A stretch of DNA of 64,000 bases from Rhodococcus oxybenzonivorans (GCF_003130705.1 NZ_CP021355.1:1-64000); one strand, 5' to 3'. Shown: positions 17,552-26,658, counted from the stretch's first letter. Notes: generated by a model not told the origin, from the sequence alone. Translations and numbers: made by a program.

Positions 17552-18329
17552 TTAGGTCCAGGCCGAGAGGTCGAGTGCGATGTCGACGATCATGTCTTCT
17601 TCACCGCCGACGAGTCCGCGCCGCCCGACCTCGACGAGGATTTCGCGGGTGTCGAGTACGTAGGTGGTGGCCGCACGCTCCGCGTGCCGGAGGAAGCTGG
17701 AGTAAACGCCCGAGTAGCCCAAAGTGAGTGTCTCCCTGCCCACTTGCACCGGACGGTCCTGCAGCGGCCGGACGATGTCGTCAGCCGTGTCCTGCAACTT
17801 GAACAGGTCGCCGGTGTGCTTCCATCCGGTCAGGTCTGCGACGGCGATGAACGCTTCGATGGGGGTGTTGCCCGCTTCGAACTCCTTGCCCGGCCAGGGA
17901 TGCGTCGACCCTGGCAGCTCCTTCCTCGACCGCAACCACGGAGTTAGCCACGGACAGTGTCAGATTCTGGTGTGCGTGGATTCCGATCTCCGTCTCGGGA
18001 TCGAGGACCTCTCGGTAGGCGCGCATCCGCGCTCGTATGTCGTTCATGGTCAGACGGCCACCCGAGTCGGTGATGTACACGCAGTGCACGCCGTAGGCTT
18101 CCATCAGCTTGGCTTGCTCGGCGAGGTGCGTCGGTGACGCCCTGTGGCTCATCATCAGAAACCCGGAAACGACCATGCCCAATTCTCGTGCCGCGCTGAT
18201 GTGCTGCGCGGAGACGTCCGCCTCGGTGGCGTGTCTGGCGACGCGGACCGATCTCACGCCGAGTGAATGCACGAGCTTCAGATCGTCGATGTTCCGATAC
18301 CAGGCAGCAACAGTGTGGTCAGCCGCGCC
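17552..18329 (-). pseudogene. 4-Hydroxy-2-oxovalerate aldolase remnant
   Basis: Two overlapping frames spell the C-terminal two thirds of a DmpG/MhpE-type aldolase: [49 protein letters not shown] and [17 protein letters not shown] in one frame, then [21 protein letters not shown] to the end in another. The frame breaks near 17880. The N-terminus with the catalytic His and first metal Asp is missing, and the usual THCTEAD is mutated to RHATEAD. It is fused at its 5' end to a fragment of acetaldehyde dehydrogenase. The intact paralogue is at 27659. Confidence 0.85.
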
Positions 18330-18500
18330 GTCGTGACAGCTTATTCCCGTACCCGGCGAGTCTTTCTGCGTTCGCGATGTGCGCTACAGCTGAGGTGACG
18401 TCGAAGACGATGTCGATGTCTTCGAAGCCGGGCATGCCGATGAGACCGTCGACACCGGCAGCGGTAGCGGGCACTCCGAGACGGGTAGCCCGGGCCAGTC
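18330..18500 (-). pseudogene. Acetaldehyde dehydrogenase (acylating) fragment
   Basis: About 55 residues ([21 protein letters not shown], then [21 protein letters not shown]) correspond to residues around 35-95 of MhpF/DmpF enzymes, matching the intact gene at 28684 ([21 protein letters not shown]). Both ends are lost: a deletion joins it directly to the aldolase remnant. Confidence 0.8.
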
Positions 18501-18547
18501 CGCCGGATCCGGCCCACGGCGGCTGCAGCATCCTCGATGGTGAGGCC

Positions 18548-18960
18548 CGGGCCCGCACGATCCTCCTGGAGGATGCTGGAGGATGAATGCCTCCTCGGGT
18601 TCCACACGTGGGGTGATGAATCGGTCCGCAGGAACGCACCGATCGGACTCGACGATCATCTCGTCGAGCAGGAATCCGAAGTCCGGCTGGTCGACCCCGA
18701 GCTGACGCTGCATCACCTGCGAGGTCAGCCCCACTTTGTGCCCGCGCAGCACGCTGCCCGAGCCGAGCAGGTGAGCGCGCAAGCTGGTCTGGATCCAGGT
18801 AGGCCCCGTCGATGGTCAGCCCGGACAGCGTTCGGAGAGCGGGGAGATCGGGATACGCCTGCTTGCGGCAGCGAGGAGATCGCGGCGAGAGCGCCGAGGT
18901 CGGCTGGCTGCGCCTGGTCGATGGTGTTCCGGCGTGTCGGCGTCATTCAAGCGCGCACCG
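18548..18960 (-). pseudogene. 2-Keto-4-pentenoate hydratase fragment, frameshifted
   Basis: The frame around 18782-18548 gives [30 protein letters not shown], the diagnostic centre of MhpD/DmpE hydratases; upstream pieces in other frames ([12 protein letters not shown] and [14 protein letters not shown]) are its N-terminus. It ends at a tandem duplication (TGGAGGATGC/TGGAGGATGA near 18570). The gene order hydratase-dehydrogenase-aldolase equals that of the intact set at 27.7-30.5 kb, so this is a dead second copy of the lower pathway. Confidence 0.8.
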
Positions 18961-18979
18961 TTCCGGCAGTGACCGCTGT

Positions 18980-19942
18980 TTACGTGAGGCCGGCGGTCGT
19001 GTGAACGGGTACGGCCGTGGTCACGGCGAACCCGGCGATGTACTCGGGAATGGGCCGGTAGTACTCGGAGGTCACCGTGTACTGGCCGGCGGCCGCTTTC
19101 AGGGCATTGTGGGCCGCGACCCAGGTGCGCACTTCGTGGGCGGAGTTGCCTGCCGTGGCGGCCATCTCCTTGGCGGTCCACGCATCGAGCCGTTCCAGCT
19201 CCCCGGAGGCCAGGATGTCAAGAAGTTGCCGGTCCCACTCCGGGGCGAGGTCCATGATGCCGGCCTCACCCCTGGTGAAGGCCTTGGCGGTGTCGATAAC
19301 CCGCTGCTGGCGGACCGCTCGCGCCGCGGCGGTGGGGTGGCGGCCACCCAGCAACATCTTCCTTTGTTCCCCGGTCGCTGCCTCGAGCCGCGGTACCGGC
19401 GGGTCGTGGGACAGACCACCGGACCCGAGGAGCAGAACGTTCCCGTCGAAATTCTTCAGGAATGTGCCCACGGCCTCGCCGAGCAGGCGGATTCGCTTCA
19501 TGGGCGCGAACGGTTCCGCCACGGAATTGACAAAGATCGGGATCACCGGCTTCGTCGCGATGCCCCCGAGCAGGATTTCCAAGGGCTGGACCGCACCGTG
19601 GTCGACTTCCATCGCCAGGGAGACTGCAATGTCCACGCCCTGGTCCAGCACCGACTGCGCCATCTGCTCGGCAAGCGCCGAGGGCACGTCGAGCCGGCCG
19701 GCGGAGCTGCCGAAGTCACCCACGCCCGAAGCCTCGAAGCCGATGCAAAATGACGGCATGAGCTTGTAGAAGAACCCGTTGTAGTGATCGGGGGCGAAGG
19801 AAACGACGAGGTCGGGGTCGTAGTCTTCGATGAACTTCCGGGCCTGCGCGAAGGCCCTGTCCACCTCTGTGCGGACCTCGGGCGGGGGGTCGTTGAACTC
19901 CAGCAGCGGACTGTGTGACGTGCAGACTAGCGCGAGCGTCAT
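18980..19942 (-). CDS. MhpB-type extradiol dioxygenase (class III)
   Basis: 320 residues from ATG 19942 after an AAGGGAA site. It matches 2,3-dihydroxyphenylpropionate 1,2-dioxygenases in length and pattern: LVCTSHSPLLEF at the start, FAPDHYNGFFYKLMPSFCIG, MEVDHGAVQPLEI with a catalytic His near 115, and GSGGLSHDPPVP with the His near 180. It cleaves a catechol meta to give a muconic semialdehyde, using Fe(II). It follows the flavin reductase gene and precedes the decayed lower-pathway genes. The exact catechol is not readable from sequence. Confidence 0.88.
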   Translation of the reverse strand: MTLALVCTSHSPLLEFNDPPPEVRTEVDRAFAQARKFIEDYDPDLVVSFAPDHYNGFFYKLMPSFCIGFEASGVGDFGSSAGRLDVPSALAEQMAQSVLDQGVDIAVSLAMEVDHGAVQPLEILLGGIATKPVIPIFVNSVAEPFAPMKRIRLLGEAVGTFLKNFDGNVLLLGSGGLSHDPPVPRLEAATGEQRKMLLGGRHPTAAARAVRQQRVIDTAKAFTRGEAGIMDLAPEWDRQLLDILASGELERLDAWTAKEMAATAGNSAHEVRTWVAAHNALKAAAGQYTVTSEYYRPIPEYIAGFAVTTAVPVHTTAGLT

Positions 19943-19996
19943 TATTGGTTCCCTTCGGTGAACAATATGGTCTTCGCCTCAGCGGCGGGCCAGCAC

Positions 19997-20578
19997 TCAG
20001 CTGGCGAGGGTGAGCGGGCCGGTCGGTTCGAGGCAGAAGCCGGACCAGGCGTCGGAGTATTCGGTGTCGTGCGCTGCGCGCAGTAGGTGCCGGTAGCCGC
20101 CGGAGTAGAAAACGAGTGGGTCGCCCGGGGTGTCGTCCAAATGGTGGACCTTCCCGATGAAGAGGGTGTGGTCCCCGGCGCGGTGGGCGTCGACCACCTC
20201 GACACTGATGCGAGCCAGGGCGCCCCGTACCAGGGGGGCACCGGCGATCTCGTCGAAGCTGAAATCTGGAAGGAGGTCGGGGCGCCCGCTGAAGTGCCGG
20301 CTAACGGTTTCCTGGTCGGCACCGAGAAAGCTCACGCCGTAGCGGCCACTGGCGAGCAGCATCTCGTGCATCTTCGCCTTGGTAGCAATGGACACCATCG
20401 CCAGAGCGGGGTCCAAAGACACCGACATGAATCCGTTGGCGGTCATGGCGTGGATGCCATCGGCGTGTTTGGTACCGATGATCGTCACTCCGGTGGTGAA
20501 GCGCCCCATGACATTACGGAAACGCCGGGGTTCCACAGGGGGCGCCGCGTCCGGGCCGGTAGTCGTCGATGTGCTCAT
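19997..20578 (-). CDS. Flavin reductase component
   Basis: 193 residues from ATG 20578. It has the FMN/FAD-binding split-barrel pattern of HpaC/HsaB-type reductases: FRNVMGRFTTGVTIIGT, MTANGFMSVSLDPALAMVSI and the DHTLFIGKVHHL ending motif. It should reduce FAD with NAD(P)H and hand FADH2 to the HpaB-type monooxygenase encoded at 23013, across the regulator. The promoter region contains the shared site at 20597-20615. It forms an operon with the MhpB-type gene. Confidence 0.88.
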   Translation of the reverse strand: MSTSTTTGPDAAPPVEPRRFRNVMGRFTTGVTIIGTKHADGIHAMTANGFMSVSLDPALAMVSIATKAKMHEMLLASGRYGVSFLGADQETVSRHFSGRPDLLPDFSFDEIAGAPLVRGALARISVEVVDAHRAGDHTLFIGKVHHLDDTPGDPLVFYSGGYRHLLRAAHDTEYSDAWSGFCLEPTGPLTLAS

Positions 20579-20947
20579 TGCTCCGCCTCTCGTACTGAGA
20601 TCTTAGTATGTCAGCTTAGGGGTGTGTGATCGACCTGACAAGCCTCTCCGTCAAAGGCGACCGGATAGCTGTTCCAGTCCACCGGCGATCTACGTCGTCG
20701 TCGACCGCCGGTAAGGCAGCCCCACGGCCGGCCGCATTCACATAGCCCAGAGGGCGTTTTGATGGATCCCTCTGGGCGCCATCTGTTCCGTCGCCGCGCT
20801 CGGTCGGACCGCATCATCGAGCGCCTCGAGTAAGATCGTTTGAGCCGTATTCTCGAGCGAGATATGGTATTGAAATACTAGAATCTAACAGGGTCAATCC
20901 TCATCGGTTTGGTCCCGTGCAGTGATCGTCGAGAGGCTGGATGTTCC
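20579..20947. other. Divergent regulatory region flavin reductase / GntR
   Basis: About 370 bases with no supported gene. It holds the repeat GAGATCTTAGTATGTCAGC (20597-20615) next to the flavin reductase gene and, near the GntR start, TATTGAAATACTAGAATC around 20871-20888, another ACTAG/TAGTAT-like motif that could be an autoregulatory site. Confidence 0.5.
20597..20615. promoter_or_regulatory. Shared 19-base site, copy 1
   Basis: GAGATCTTAGTATGTCAGC, 19 bases upstream of the flavin reductase start. An almost identical copy (one change, T to C) lies at 22013-22031 before the hydrolase operon. Both operons encode parts of one monooxygenase/ring-cleavage route, so this is probably the binding site of the GntR protein encoded between them. 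Confidence 0.6.
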
Positions 20948-21583
20948 ATGACCATGACCGCGTCGGGGAGCAAGACGGACCAGATCTACGACGCCCTCCG
21001 CACCCGGCTGATGCAAGGGCATTATCAGTTCGGGGAGGTCCTGAGCACCTACGAACTCGCTCAGGAGTTCGGCGTGAGCCGCCGGCCGGTCATGGACGCT
21101 GCGATGCGGCTGGCGTCCGAGGGATTCATTTCCATCATCCCCCAGGTGGGGTGCCGGGTGATCATCCCCGACGAAGACAGGGTCCGTGAGCATTTCGCCC
21201 TGGCCGGAATCCTCGAAGGTGCGGGCGCCAAGCTGGCAGCCCTCAACGCCACCGAGGTGCAACTGGCCGACATCGATGCTGCACTTGGCCGCTGCGCCGG
21301 CCCAGCCGAGGCGGACGATGCGGCGGCCTTCGCGGCCGCGAACCGCGACTTCCACTCCGCCGTGCTGGCAGCCAGCGGCAACCAGCGACTGACCGAGCTC
21401 GCCAAACACGCCTGGGATCTGAGCGATTTTTACATCCAGAAGAACCGAGTCAGCACGGACCTGCGCAGATCTCAGAGTGAACACTCCGACATTGCAGGGG
21501 CGATCTCGCGCCGGGAACCAGGGCTTGCGCGAGAGCTCATGGAAGGGCATCTCTCGCGATTCTGGATGGGCGTTCACATCTAG
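20948..21583 (+). CDS. GntR-family regulator of the hydroxylase/ring-cleavage genes
   Basis: 211 residues from ATG 20948. Winged helix: LSTYELAQEFGVSRRPVMDAAMRLASEGF then IIPQVGCRVI; FCD domain with ANRDFHSAVLAASGNQRL. The recognition helix has SRRPV where the nar GntR has SRTPV, and the wing is nearly identical, consistent with related but distinct sites. It sits between the flavin reductase/MhpB operon and the hydrolase operon, both preceded by the GAGATCTTAGTATGYCAGC element. Confidence 0.85.
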   Translation: MTMTASGSKTDQIYDALRTRLMQGHYQFGEVLSTYELAQEFGVSRRPVMDAAMRLASEGFISIIPQVGCRVIIPDEDRVREHFALAGILEGAGAKLAALNATEVQLADIDAALGRCAGPAEADDAAAFAAANRDFHSAVLAASGNQRLTELAKHAWDLSDFYIQKNRVSTDLRRSQSEHSDIAGAISRREPGLARELMEGHLSRFWMGVHI

Positions 21584-22155
21584 CCACTCGCCGGTCACGT
21601 CCCGGCAGGCGAGGCAGCGGGTCACCCTCGACAGGGTGTAAGCCCGCGGCCCAGCCGTAGCCGGGCGGCGAAGCGCCATCAGGCTCCGGGGTGCCCGAGA
21701 AAGACCGACCCGAGCGGCGTCCCCGCCCCGTGAGTTGAATCCGGCCCCAATGGCGCGTGCCCGTCAGGGCGAACACGGGGAGATCGACGGCGATGATCTC
21801 TGAGGCGACCGCGTAGATCGTTTCGAGAGCAGGACGCGAGTAGCGCGCACACTGCCCCGTGCGCCGCATCCGCCCGCGGACACCGAGCCGGGGCAGGGCA
21901 CGGAGCCGCTCCGCTCTCTGCACCAGCATGTTTGGGGCATCGCTATGTCGGTCACCGCATCCGCCTGGCGGCTCCACGCGACACTGCGGCGGAAAAACAG
22001 CATCTTGTCATTGAGATCTTAGTATGCCAGCATGTTACGTGTGATCGCAGTCACTGGTCGGATATCAGTCAGGTACCGGGGATAGGCATCCGGCCGGCGA
22101 AATGTATCGAGGCGGCATGACTGCCGCCGAGCCGGCTGCAACAGGAAGGATTGCC
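21584..22155. other. Intergenic region before the hydrolase operon
   Basis: About 570 bases. The right end holds the shared site at 22013-22031 and the promoter of the operon. The central part has coding-like base composition but no frame I can assign; it may be a decayed gene. Confidence 0.4.
22013..22031. promoter_or_regulatory. Shared 19-base site, copy 2
   Basis: GAGATCTTAGTATGCCAGC, followed by ATGTTACG, so that CAGCATGTTACG continues the motif in a way like the TAGCATGCTACG arm at 1462. It lies about 125 bases before the hydrolase start. Confidence 0.6.
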
Positions 22156-23016
22156 GTGGAAGAGCATGTGAGCATCTGGGGAGACCTCGCGGGTGTCGAC
22201 CTGGTTCAACGAACGGTCGATGTCGACGGAGTCGCCACGCGGGTCGTGGAGGCCGGGAGCGGACCGAGCCTGATCCTGGTGCACGGGACGGGCGGGCACC
22301 TGGAGGCGTACGCGCGCAACGTGCGGGATCTGGCCAAGGATTTCCATCTGGTCCTGTACGACATGCCCGGGCACGGTTACTCGGACAAGCCCGACCGGCC
22401 GTACACCATCGACTATCTCAGCGATCATCTCGTGGCGTTGATGGACGCGCTGTCCATCGACCGGGCCGACCTCTCGGGCGAGTCCCTTGGCGGCTGGGTC
22501 GCGGCCTGGACGGCCGCGCACCACCCCACTCGCGTCCGCGGGATGGTCCTCAACACACCCGGGAACATCACCAACAAGCCCGAGGTTATGGCCGGCCTGA
22601 AGGAATCGAGCATGAAGGCGGTTCGTGAGGCCAGCCCGCAGACCGTGCGAGCCAGGGTCGAGTGGCTCTTCCACGACACGTCCCTGGTCACCGACGAACT
22701 CGTGGGCCTGCGGCTGCGGATCTATTCCCAGTCCGGCTTCGAGACGGCGATGGCCAACATCCTTGCGGTGCAGGACTGGGAGTACCGGCGCCCCTTCGTG
22801 TGGTCACCGGCATGGTGTGACCGCATCCTCGCCCCGACCTTGCTGCTGTGGACCGACCACGACCCGACCGCCGCCGTCGAAGAGGCCTCCCTGCTCGAAA
22901 CACTCATCTCGGGAAGTCGACTGGAAGTCATCGAGGGGGCCGGGCATTGGCCGCAGTGGGAGAAACCGGACGAGTTCAACGAGGCACACATTCGATTCTT
23001 GAAAGGAAAGTCATGA
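22156..23016 (+). CDS. Alpha/beta hydrolase, meta-cleavage product (C-C) hydrolase
   Basis: 286 residues from GTG 22156, six bases after AGGAAGG; an in-frame ATG at 22117 lacks such a site. Motifs: oxyanion VHGTGGHLEAY, nucleophile GESLGGW, acid in WTDHDP, and catalytic His in GAGHWPQW. Family members (MhpC, BphD, HsaD, TodF) hydrolyse the C-C bond of ring-cleavage products. It is the first gene of an operon with monooxygenase, SDR, cupin and VOC dioxygenase; its stop overlaps the next start (ATGA). Confidence 0.85.
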   Translation: MEEHVSIWGDLAGVDLVQRTVDVDGVATRVVEAGSGPSLILVHGTGGHLEAYARNVRDLAKDFHLVLYDMPGHGYSDKPDRPYTIDYLSDHLVALMDALSIDRADLSGESLGGWVAAWTAAHHPTRVRGMVLNTPGNITNKPEVMAGLKESSMKAVREASPQTVRARVEWLFHDTSLVTDELVGLRLRIYSQSGFETAMANILAVQDWEYRRPFVWSPAWCDRILAPTLLLWTDHDPTAAVEEASLLETLISGSRLEVIEGAGHWPQWEKPDEFNEAHIRFLKGKS

Positions 23017-24509
23017 CCGCACGAAACGGCGGAGCGTACCTCGAGAGGTTGCGCACGCACAGTCCCGAGTTGTGGGTGGGATCCGAGAAGATCGTCGATG
23101 TCGTCGGGCACCCGGCCACGGCCGGTGCCGCCGCCGAGATCGCCCGCCTGTACGACCTCCAGTTCGAGGACGGCAACGAGGACATGCTCTTCGAACCCGC
23201 CGACGGCGACGGCCCGGTCGGAGTGCAGTTCCTCGAGCCGCGCTCCCGCGAGGACCTGGAGCAACGACACGCCATGCACAAGAAGTGGGCGGATTCCACC
23301 CTGGGCATGATGGGTCGCACCACGGATTTCGTGAGCGCCATGCTGATGGCCTGGAACGCCAATGCCGACTTCTTCGGCGACAACGCCGACAAGGTACGCG
23401 ACTACTTCCGGCACGTGCGGGACAACGACCTGTTCCTGTCCCACGCGATCGCGGACCCGCCTGTGGACCGGTCCAAGCCGGCGTCACGGCAGCCCGACCC
23501 CTACACCTATCTCGGGGTCAAGGAGCAGACCGCGGAGGGCCTGATCGTCAGCGGCGCAAAGATGCTGGCGACGGCCGCACCCTACTCCGACGAGATCCTC
23601 GTCTGGCCGTTCTCGCTGCGCAAGTTCGCCCCGGAGGAGAAGCCCTACGCCATCGCCTTCGCCATCCCGACCGACGCACCCGGCGTGCGGCTGATCTGCC
23701 GGGAGCCGTTCGGCGGCGGCAACGCGTTCGACCAGCCGCTGTCGAGCCGGTTCGACGAGATGGACGCGGTGGTCGTCTTCGACGACGTGCTCGTGCCCTG
23801 GGACCGGGTCTTCATCAACCAGGACTACGAGCGGGTCAACCGGATCTGGGAGATCAACTCCAACGCTTTCACCGGAGCCCAGACCTCGGTCCGCCTGATG
23901 GCGAAGCTGCAGTTCGTCGCCGGGCTGGCGAAGCGGGCCACCGAGGTCGTCAAGACGGACCAGTTCCCGCAGGTCCGGGACGCCCTCGGGGAGATCAGCA
24001 CCTACATCGAACTGACAAGGGCCGCGATCCTCGCATCCGAGGCCGGCGCCACGCCCAACCAGGACGGTGTCCTCTTCCCCGACCTCCGGCCGCTGTACGC
24101 CATCCGCAACTCCGGAAACCGCTGGTATCCACGGGTGCGCGAGATCCTCCAACAGATCCTCGCCGGCGGACTGCTCTATCAGCCAGCCGACGTCAGTGCG
24201 TTCGACTCCCCCATCGCGTCGGACCTGGCCAAGTTCTACCGCGGCCCCGACAACAGCAGCGTCGAACGCATTTCCGTCTTCAAGGTGGCAGCGGATCTGG
24301 CGGTCTCCGCCTTCGGCGGACGCCATGAACTCTATGAACGCTTCTACGCCGGCGATCCGATGTTCCTGCGCATCAACACCCAGTTCAACCAGTACGACTG
24401 GACGGAACCGCTGGGACTGATCGACGGCCTGCTGGCCACCTCGGCCGAACACGCACGGACCGCCGGCTCCGCAGAGCCGGACCGCACCGATGGGGGCGCC
24501 GCGGCATGA
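23013..24509 (+). CDS. FADH2-dependent aromatic monooxygenase (HpaB family)
   Basis: 498 residues from ATG 23013. It matches 4-hydroxyphenylacetate 3-monooxygenase large components: RTTDFVSAMLMAWNANADFF, HAIADPPVDRSKP, GVKEQTAEGLIVSGAKMLATAAPYSDEI, FDDVLVPWDRVFINQDYE and the acyl-CoA-dehydrogenase-like C-terminal helices. It hydroxylates a phenol to a catechol using FADH2 delivered by a separate reductase, very likely the 19997 gene. Ring-cleavage genes on both sides agree. The phenolic substrate is unknown; HsaA-like, HpaB-like and chlorophenol types cannot be separated by eye. Confidence 0.88.
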   Translation: MTARNGGAYLERLRTHSPELWVGSEKIVDVVGHPATAGAAAEIARLYDLQFEDGNEDMLFEPADGDGPVGVQFLEPRSREDLEQRHAMHKKWADSTLGMMGRTTDFVSAMLMAWNANADFFGDNADKVRDYFRHVRDNDLFLSHAIADPPVDRSKPASRQPDPYTYLGVKEQTAEGLIVSGAKMLATAAPYSDEILVWPFSLRKFAPEEKPYAIAFAIPTDAPGVRLICREPFGGGNAFDQPLSSRFDEMDAVVVFDDVLVPWDRVFINQDYERVNRIWEINSNAFTGAQTSVRLMAKLQFVAGLAKRATEVVKTDQFPQVRDALGEISTYIELTRAAILASEAGATPNQDGVLFPDLRPLYAIRNSGNRWYPRVREILQQILAGGLLYQPADVSAFDSPIASDLAKFYRGPDNSSVERISVFKVAADLAVSAFGGRHELYERFYAGDPMFLRINTQFNQYDWTEPLGLIDGLLATSAEHARTAGSAEPDRTDGGAAA

Positions 24510-25270
24510 CCGTCACGGGCAAGCGGGCGCTGGTGACCGCCGGGTCGAGCGGGATCGGTGCCGCCGTCGCGGCATCGCTGCGGGCGGGCGGCGCGGAAGT
24601 CTTCATCACCGGAACCCGACCGCACACGGCCGACGTCGCCCGGGACCTCGGGGCGGCGGGCTGGGCGATCGCGGACTTCACCATGCCCGGCGCCGCCACC
24701 GGCGCGGTCCGGTCTGCCCTCGACACTCTCGGCGGTGTGGACATCCTCGTCTCCAACACCGGCGGCTCGCGGGCCGCTCCGGCCACCGAACTCGCACAAG
24801 CGGACTGGGAGTCGGCCTACCGGTTGATCCTCGACAGTGCCATCTCGCTGACCAACGCGGTCCTGCCGGGCATGTTGGCCTCGGAGTGGGGTCGGCTGAT
24901 CTACCTCACCTCGGTTGGTGTGGTGCGGCCACTGCCCCGCCTGCACACGTCCAACGTGATGCGTGCCGGCGTGGCGGCGCTGGCTCGGTCCCTCGCGGGT
25001 GAGGTTGCGCCGAACGGGATCACTACCCACGTCATCGCCCCGGCGCACGTCGATACCGCGCGGCGGAGGGCGTTGGTGGCGGCGGCCGCCACGTCGGCGG
25101 GTACCTCAGTGGAGGAAACGGAGCGGCGGCAGCTCGCCGCCGAGCTCCCCGTCGGCCGCTGGGGGCGTCCGGAGGAGGTCGGTGAGCTCGTGGCCTATCT
25201 CTGCTCGGAGCGCGCCAGCTTCCAGACCGGGTCGACGCACGTCGTCGATGGCGGAATGACCTCGATCTAA
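24506..25270 (+). CDS. Atypical short-chain dehydrogenase lacking YxxxK
   Basis: 254 residues, start overlapping the monooxygenase stop (ATGA). The cofactor motif TAGSSGIGAAVAAS is near residue 12 and the NTGG motif near 89. At the catalytic position, where most SDRs have YxxxKAG, this protein reads SNVMRAG, so the Tyr and Lys are Ser and Arg. A known divergent SDR subgroup has the SNxxR pattern; its chemistry is poorly defined. It probably acts on an intermediate of the same route. Confidence 0.8.
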   Translation: MTVTGKRALVTAGSSGIGAAVAASLRAGGAEVFITGTRPHTADVARDLGAAGWAIADFTMPGAATGAVRSALDTLGGVDILVSNTGGSRAAPATELAQADWESAYRLILDSAISLTNAVLPGMLASEWGRLIYLTSVGVVRPLPRLHTSNVMRAGVAALARSLAGEVAPNGITTHVIAPAHVDTARRRALVAAAATSAGTSVEETERRQLAAELPVGRWGRPEEVGELVAYLCSERASFQTGSTHVVDGGMTSI

Positions 25271-25280
25271 GGCGGAAAGA

Positions 25281-25760
25281 ATGACGAATTTCGACGTGTG
25301 GATGGAAAAGCTGCACGACATGAAGGATTTCGACCCGGAGCGTTCGCTGCCGGACGGCCTGGTCACCGGCCCGGACAGCGCGCGCTGGCTCGAGGAGGAG
25401 ATCACCGGCAACCCCTGCCGGGTCGGGGTACTCGCGGACGTGCCGGCGAAGTCCATGGAGTTCTACCTCCAGGAGATTCCGGCCGGAACCGCGACCGACC
25501 TTCAGCGGCACTTGCACGAATCCGTGCACTGCGTCGTTGACGGCAGCGGCTACTCCGAGATCGGCGGGAAGACCCTGCGCTGGACGGCAGGGGACTTCGT
25601 CTACACCCCGCCCTGGGTCTGGCACCGGCACTACAACGACGGCACGACGAACGTCCGAATGATCCTCGTAGAGAACTCGCGGATGCTCGACAGCCTCGGC
25701 ATCAACCGGCGGGAGAGCGCCGGAAACATCCCCTACCACGACAACATCGACAGGAGTTGA
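25281..25760 (+). CDS. Cupin-domain protein
   Basis: 159 residues from ATG 25281. A single cupin barrel: first motif QRHLHESVHCVVDGSGYSEIG, second motif TPPWVWHRHYNDGTT. The histidines could bind a divalent metal. Standalone cupins in aromatic operons include dioxygenases and isomerases, but the length and sequence do not identify a reaction. It lies 10 bases after the SDR and 7 bases before the extradiol dioxygenase. Confidence 0.75.
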   Translation: MTNFDVWMEKLHDMKDFDPERSLPDGLVTGPDSARWLEEEITGNPCRVGVLADVPAKSMEFYLQEIPAGTATDLQRHLHESVHCVVDGSGYSEIGGKTLRWTAGDFVYTPPWVWHRHYNDGTTNVRMILVENSRMLDSLGINRRESAGNIPYHDNIDRS

Positions 25761-25767
25761 TCCAATC

Positions 25768-26616
25768 ATGGGAATCTCACAGGTGTCCCACGCCGAACTC
25801 GCCGTAGGCGACCTCGAAGTAGCTGTCGGCCTTCACGTCGACGTGCTCGGTATGAAGGAACTCGGCCGGTCCGACGGTTCCGTCCGCCTCACCGCGGGCG
25901 TCGACGAAAGGTGCGACCTGGTACTGACCTCGGGTGGCACCGGCGTTCGCCGGTTCGCGCTGAGGGTGGACTCGCGCGACGATCTCGAGTACTACGGCAA
26001 ACGCCTCGCCAACGCCGGCGTCGAACACAGCACCCGCAGCGACGAGGATCCCGGCGTGAGCCAGTCCTTGCAGTTCCGGACGCCGACCGGCCACGTGATG
26101 GAGCTGTCACTGCTCACCGACGCTGAGGGGCCGCAGTACATTCATCCGGCGCGAGCCGCCCATCGCGGCGGGATCCGGGCACTGGACTTCGACCACATCA
26201 CGCTCCAGGCGCAGGACCCGAAACCGTTGGTCGAGTTCATGGTCGACATCCTGGACTTCCAGATCTCCGACATCTTCGCTCCCGCACCCGGCGTGATGGG
26301 TGCTGCCTGGCTCCGTGCCAGCGACCTGCACCACGACGTGGCAATCATCTCCACACCCGAGCCCGGAAAGTCGCTGCACCACTACGCCCTGGGAATGGAG
26401 TCCTTCGACCACCTCAAGGTTGCCGCTGACGAACTCGCACGACACGGTGTGCCGATCGAGACCGGACCCGGCCGTCACGGTGTGGGCGCCAACCTCTACA
26501 CATATTTCTGGGTCGCGGGAAACCGTTACGAACTGTCCGCCGAAATGCCCCGGGTGCGCCCCGGTGCACCCGGAATGTGGGACAACTTCCCGAAGGCGTT
26601 CAGCCCCTGGGCCTGA
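25768..26616 (+). CDS. VOC-type (class I) extradiol dioxygenase
   Basis: 282 residues from ATG 25768. Two vicinal-oxygen-chelate domains; the metal ligands of catechol 2,3-dioxygenases are present in the second: His143 (FDHITLQ), His204 or 205 (LHHYALGMESFDHL) and Glu255 (YELSAE). It is the last gene of the operon and is followed by two hairpins. It is mechanistically and evolutionarily unrelated to the MhpB-type enzyme at 18980, so the island encodes two independent ring-cleavage enzymes. Confidence 0.87.
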   Translation: MGISQVSHAELAVGDLEVAVGLHVDVLGMKELGRSDGSVRLTAGVDERCDLVLTSGGTGVRRFALRVDSRDDLEYYGKRLANAGVEHSTRSDEDPGVSQSLQFRTPTGHVMELSLLTDAEGPQYIHPARAAHRGGIRALDFDHITLQAQDPKPLVEFMVDILDFQISDIFAPAPGVMGAAWLRASDLHHDVAIISTPEPGKSLHHYALGMESFDHLKVAADELARHGVPIETGPGRHGVGANLYTYFWVAGNRYELSAEMPRVRPGAPGMWDNFPKAFSPWA

Positions 26617-26658
26617 CCCCACCCGAATCGTTCGGACACGCCTCCTAGGCCCAGGGAA

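Noticed and set aside
23072..24328. 418-codon plus-strand frame, +1 register inside the monooxygenase gene
   Set aside because: Arg/Ala/Gly-rich shadow of the HpaB-type gene; no motifs.
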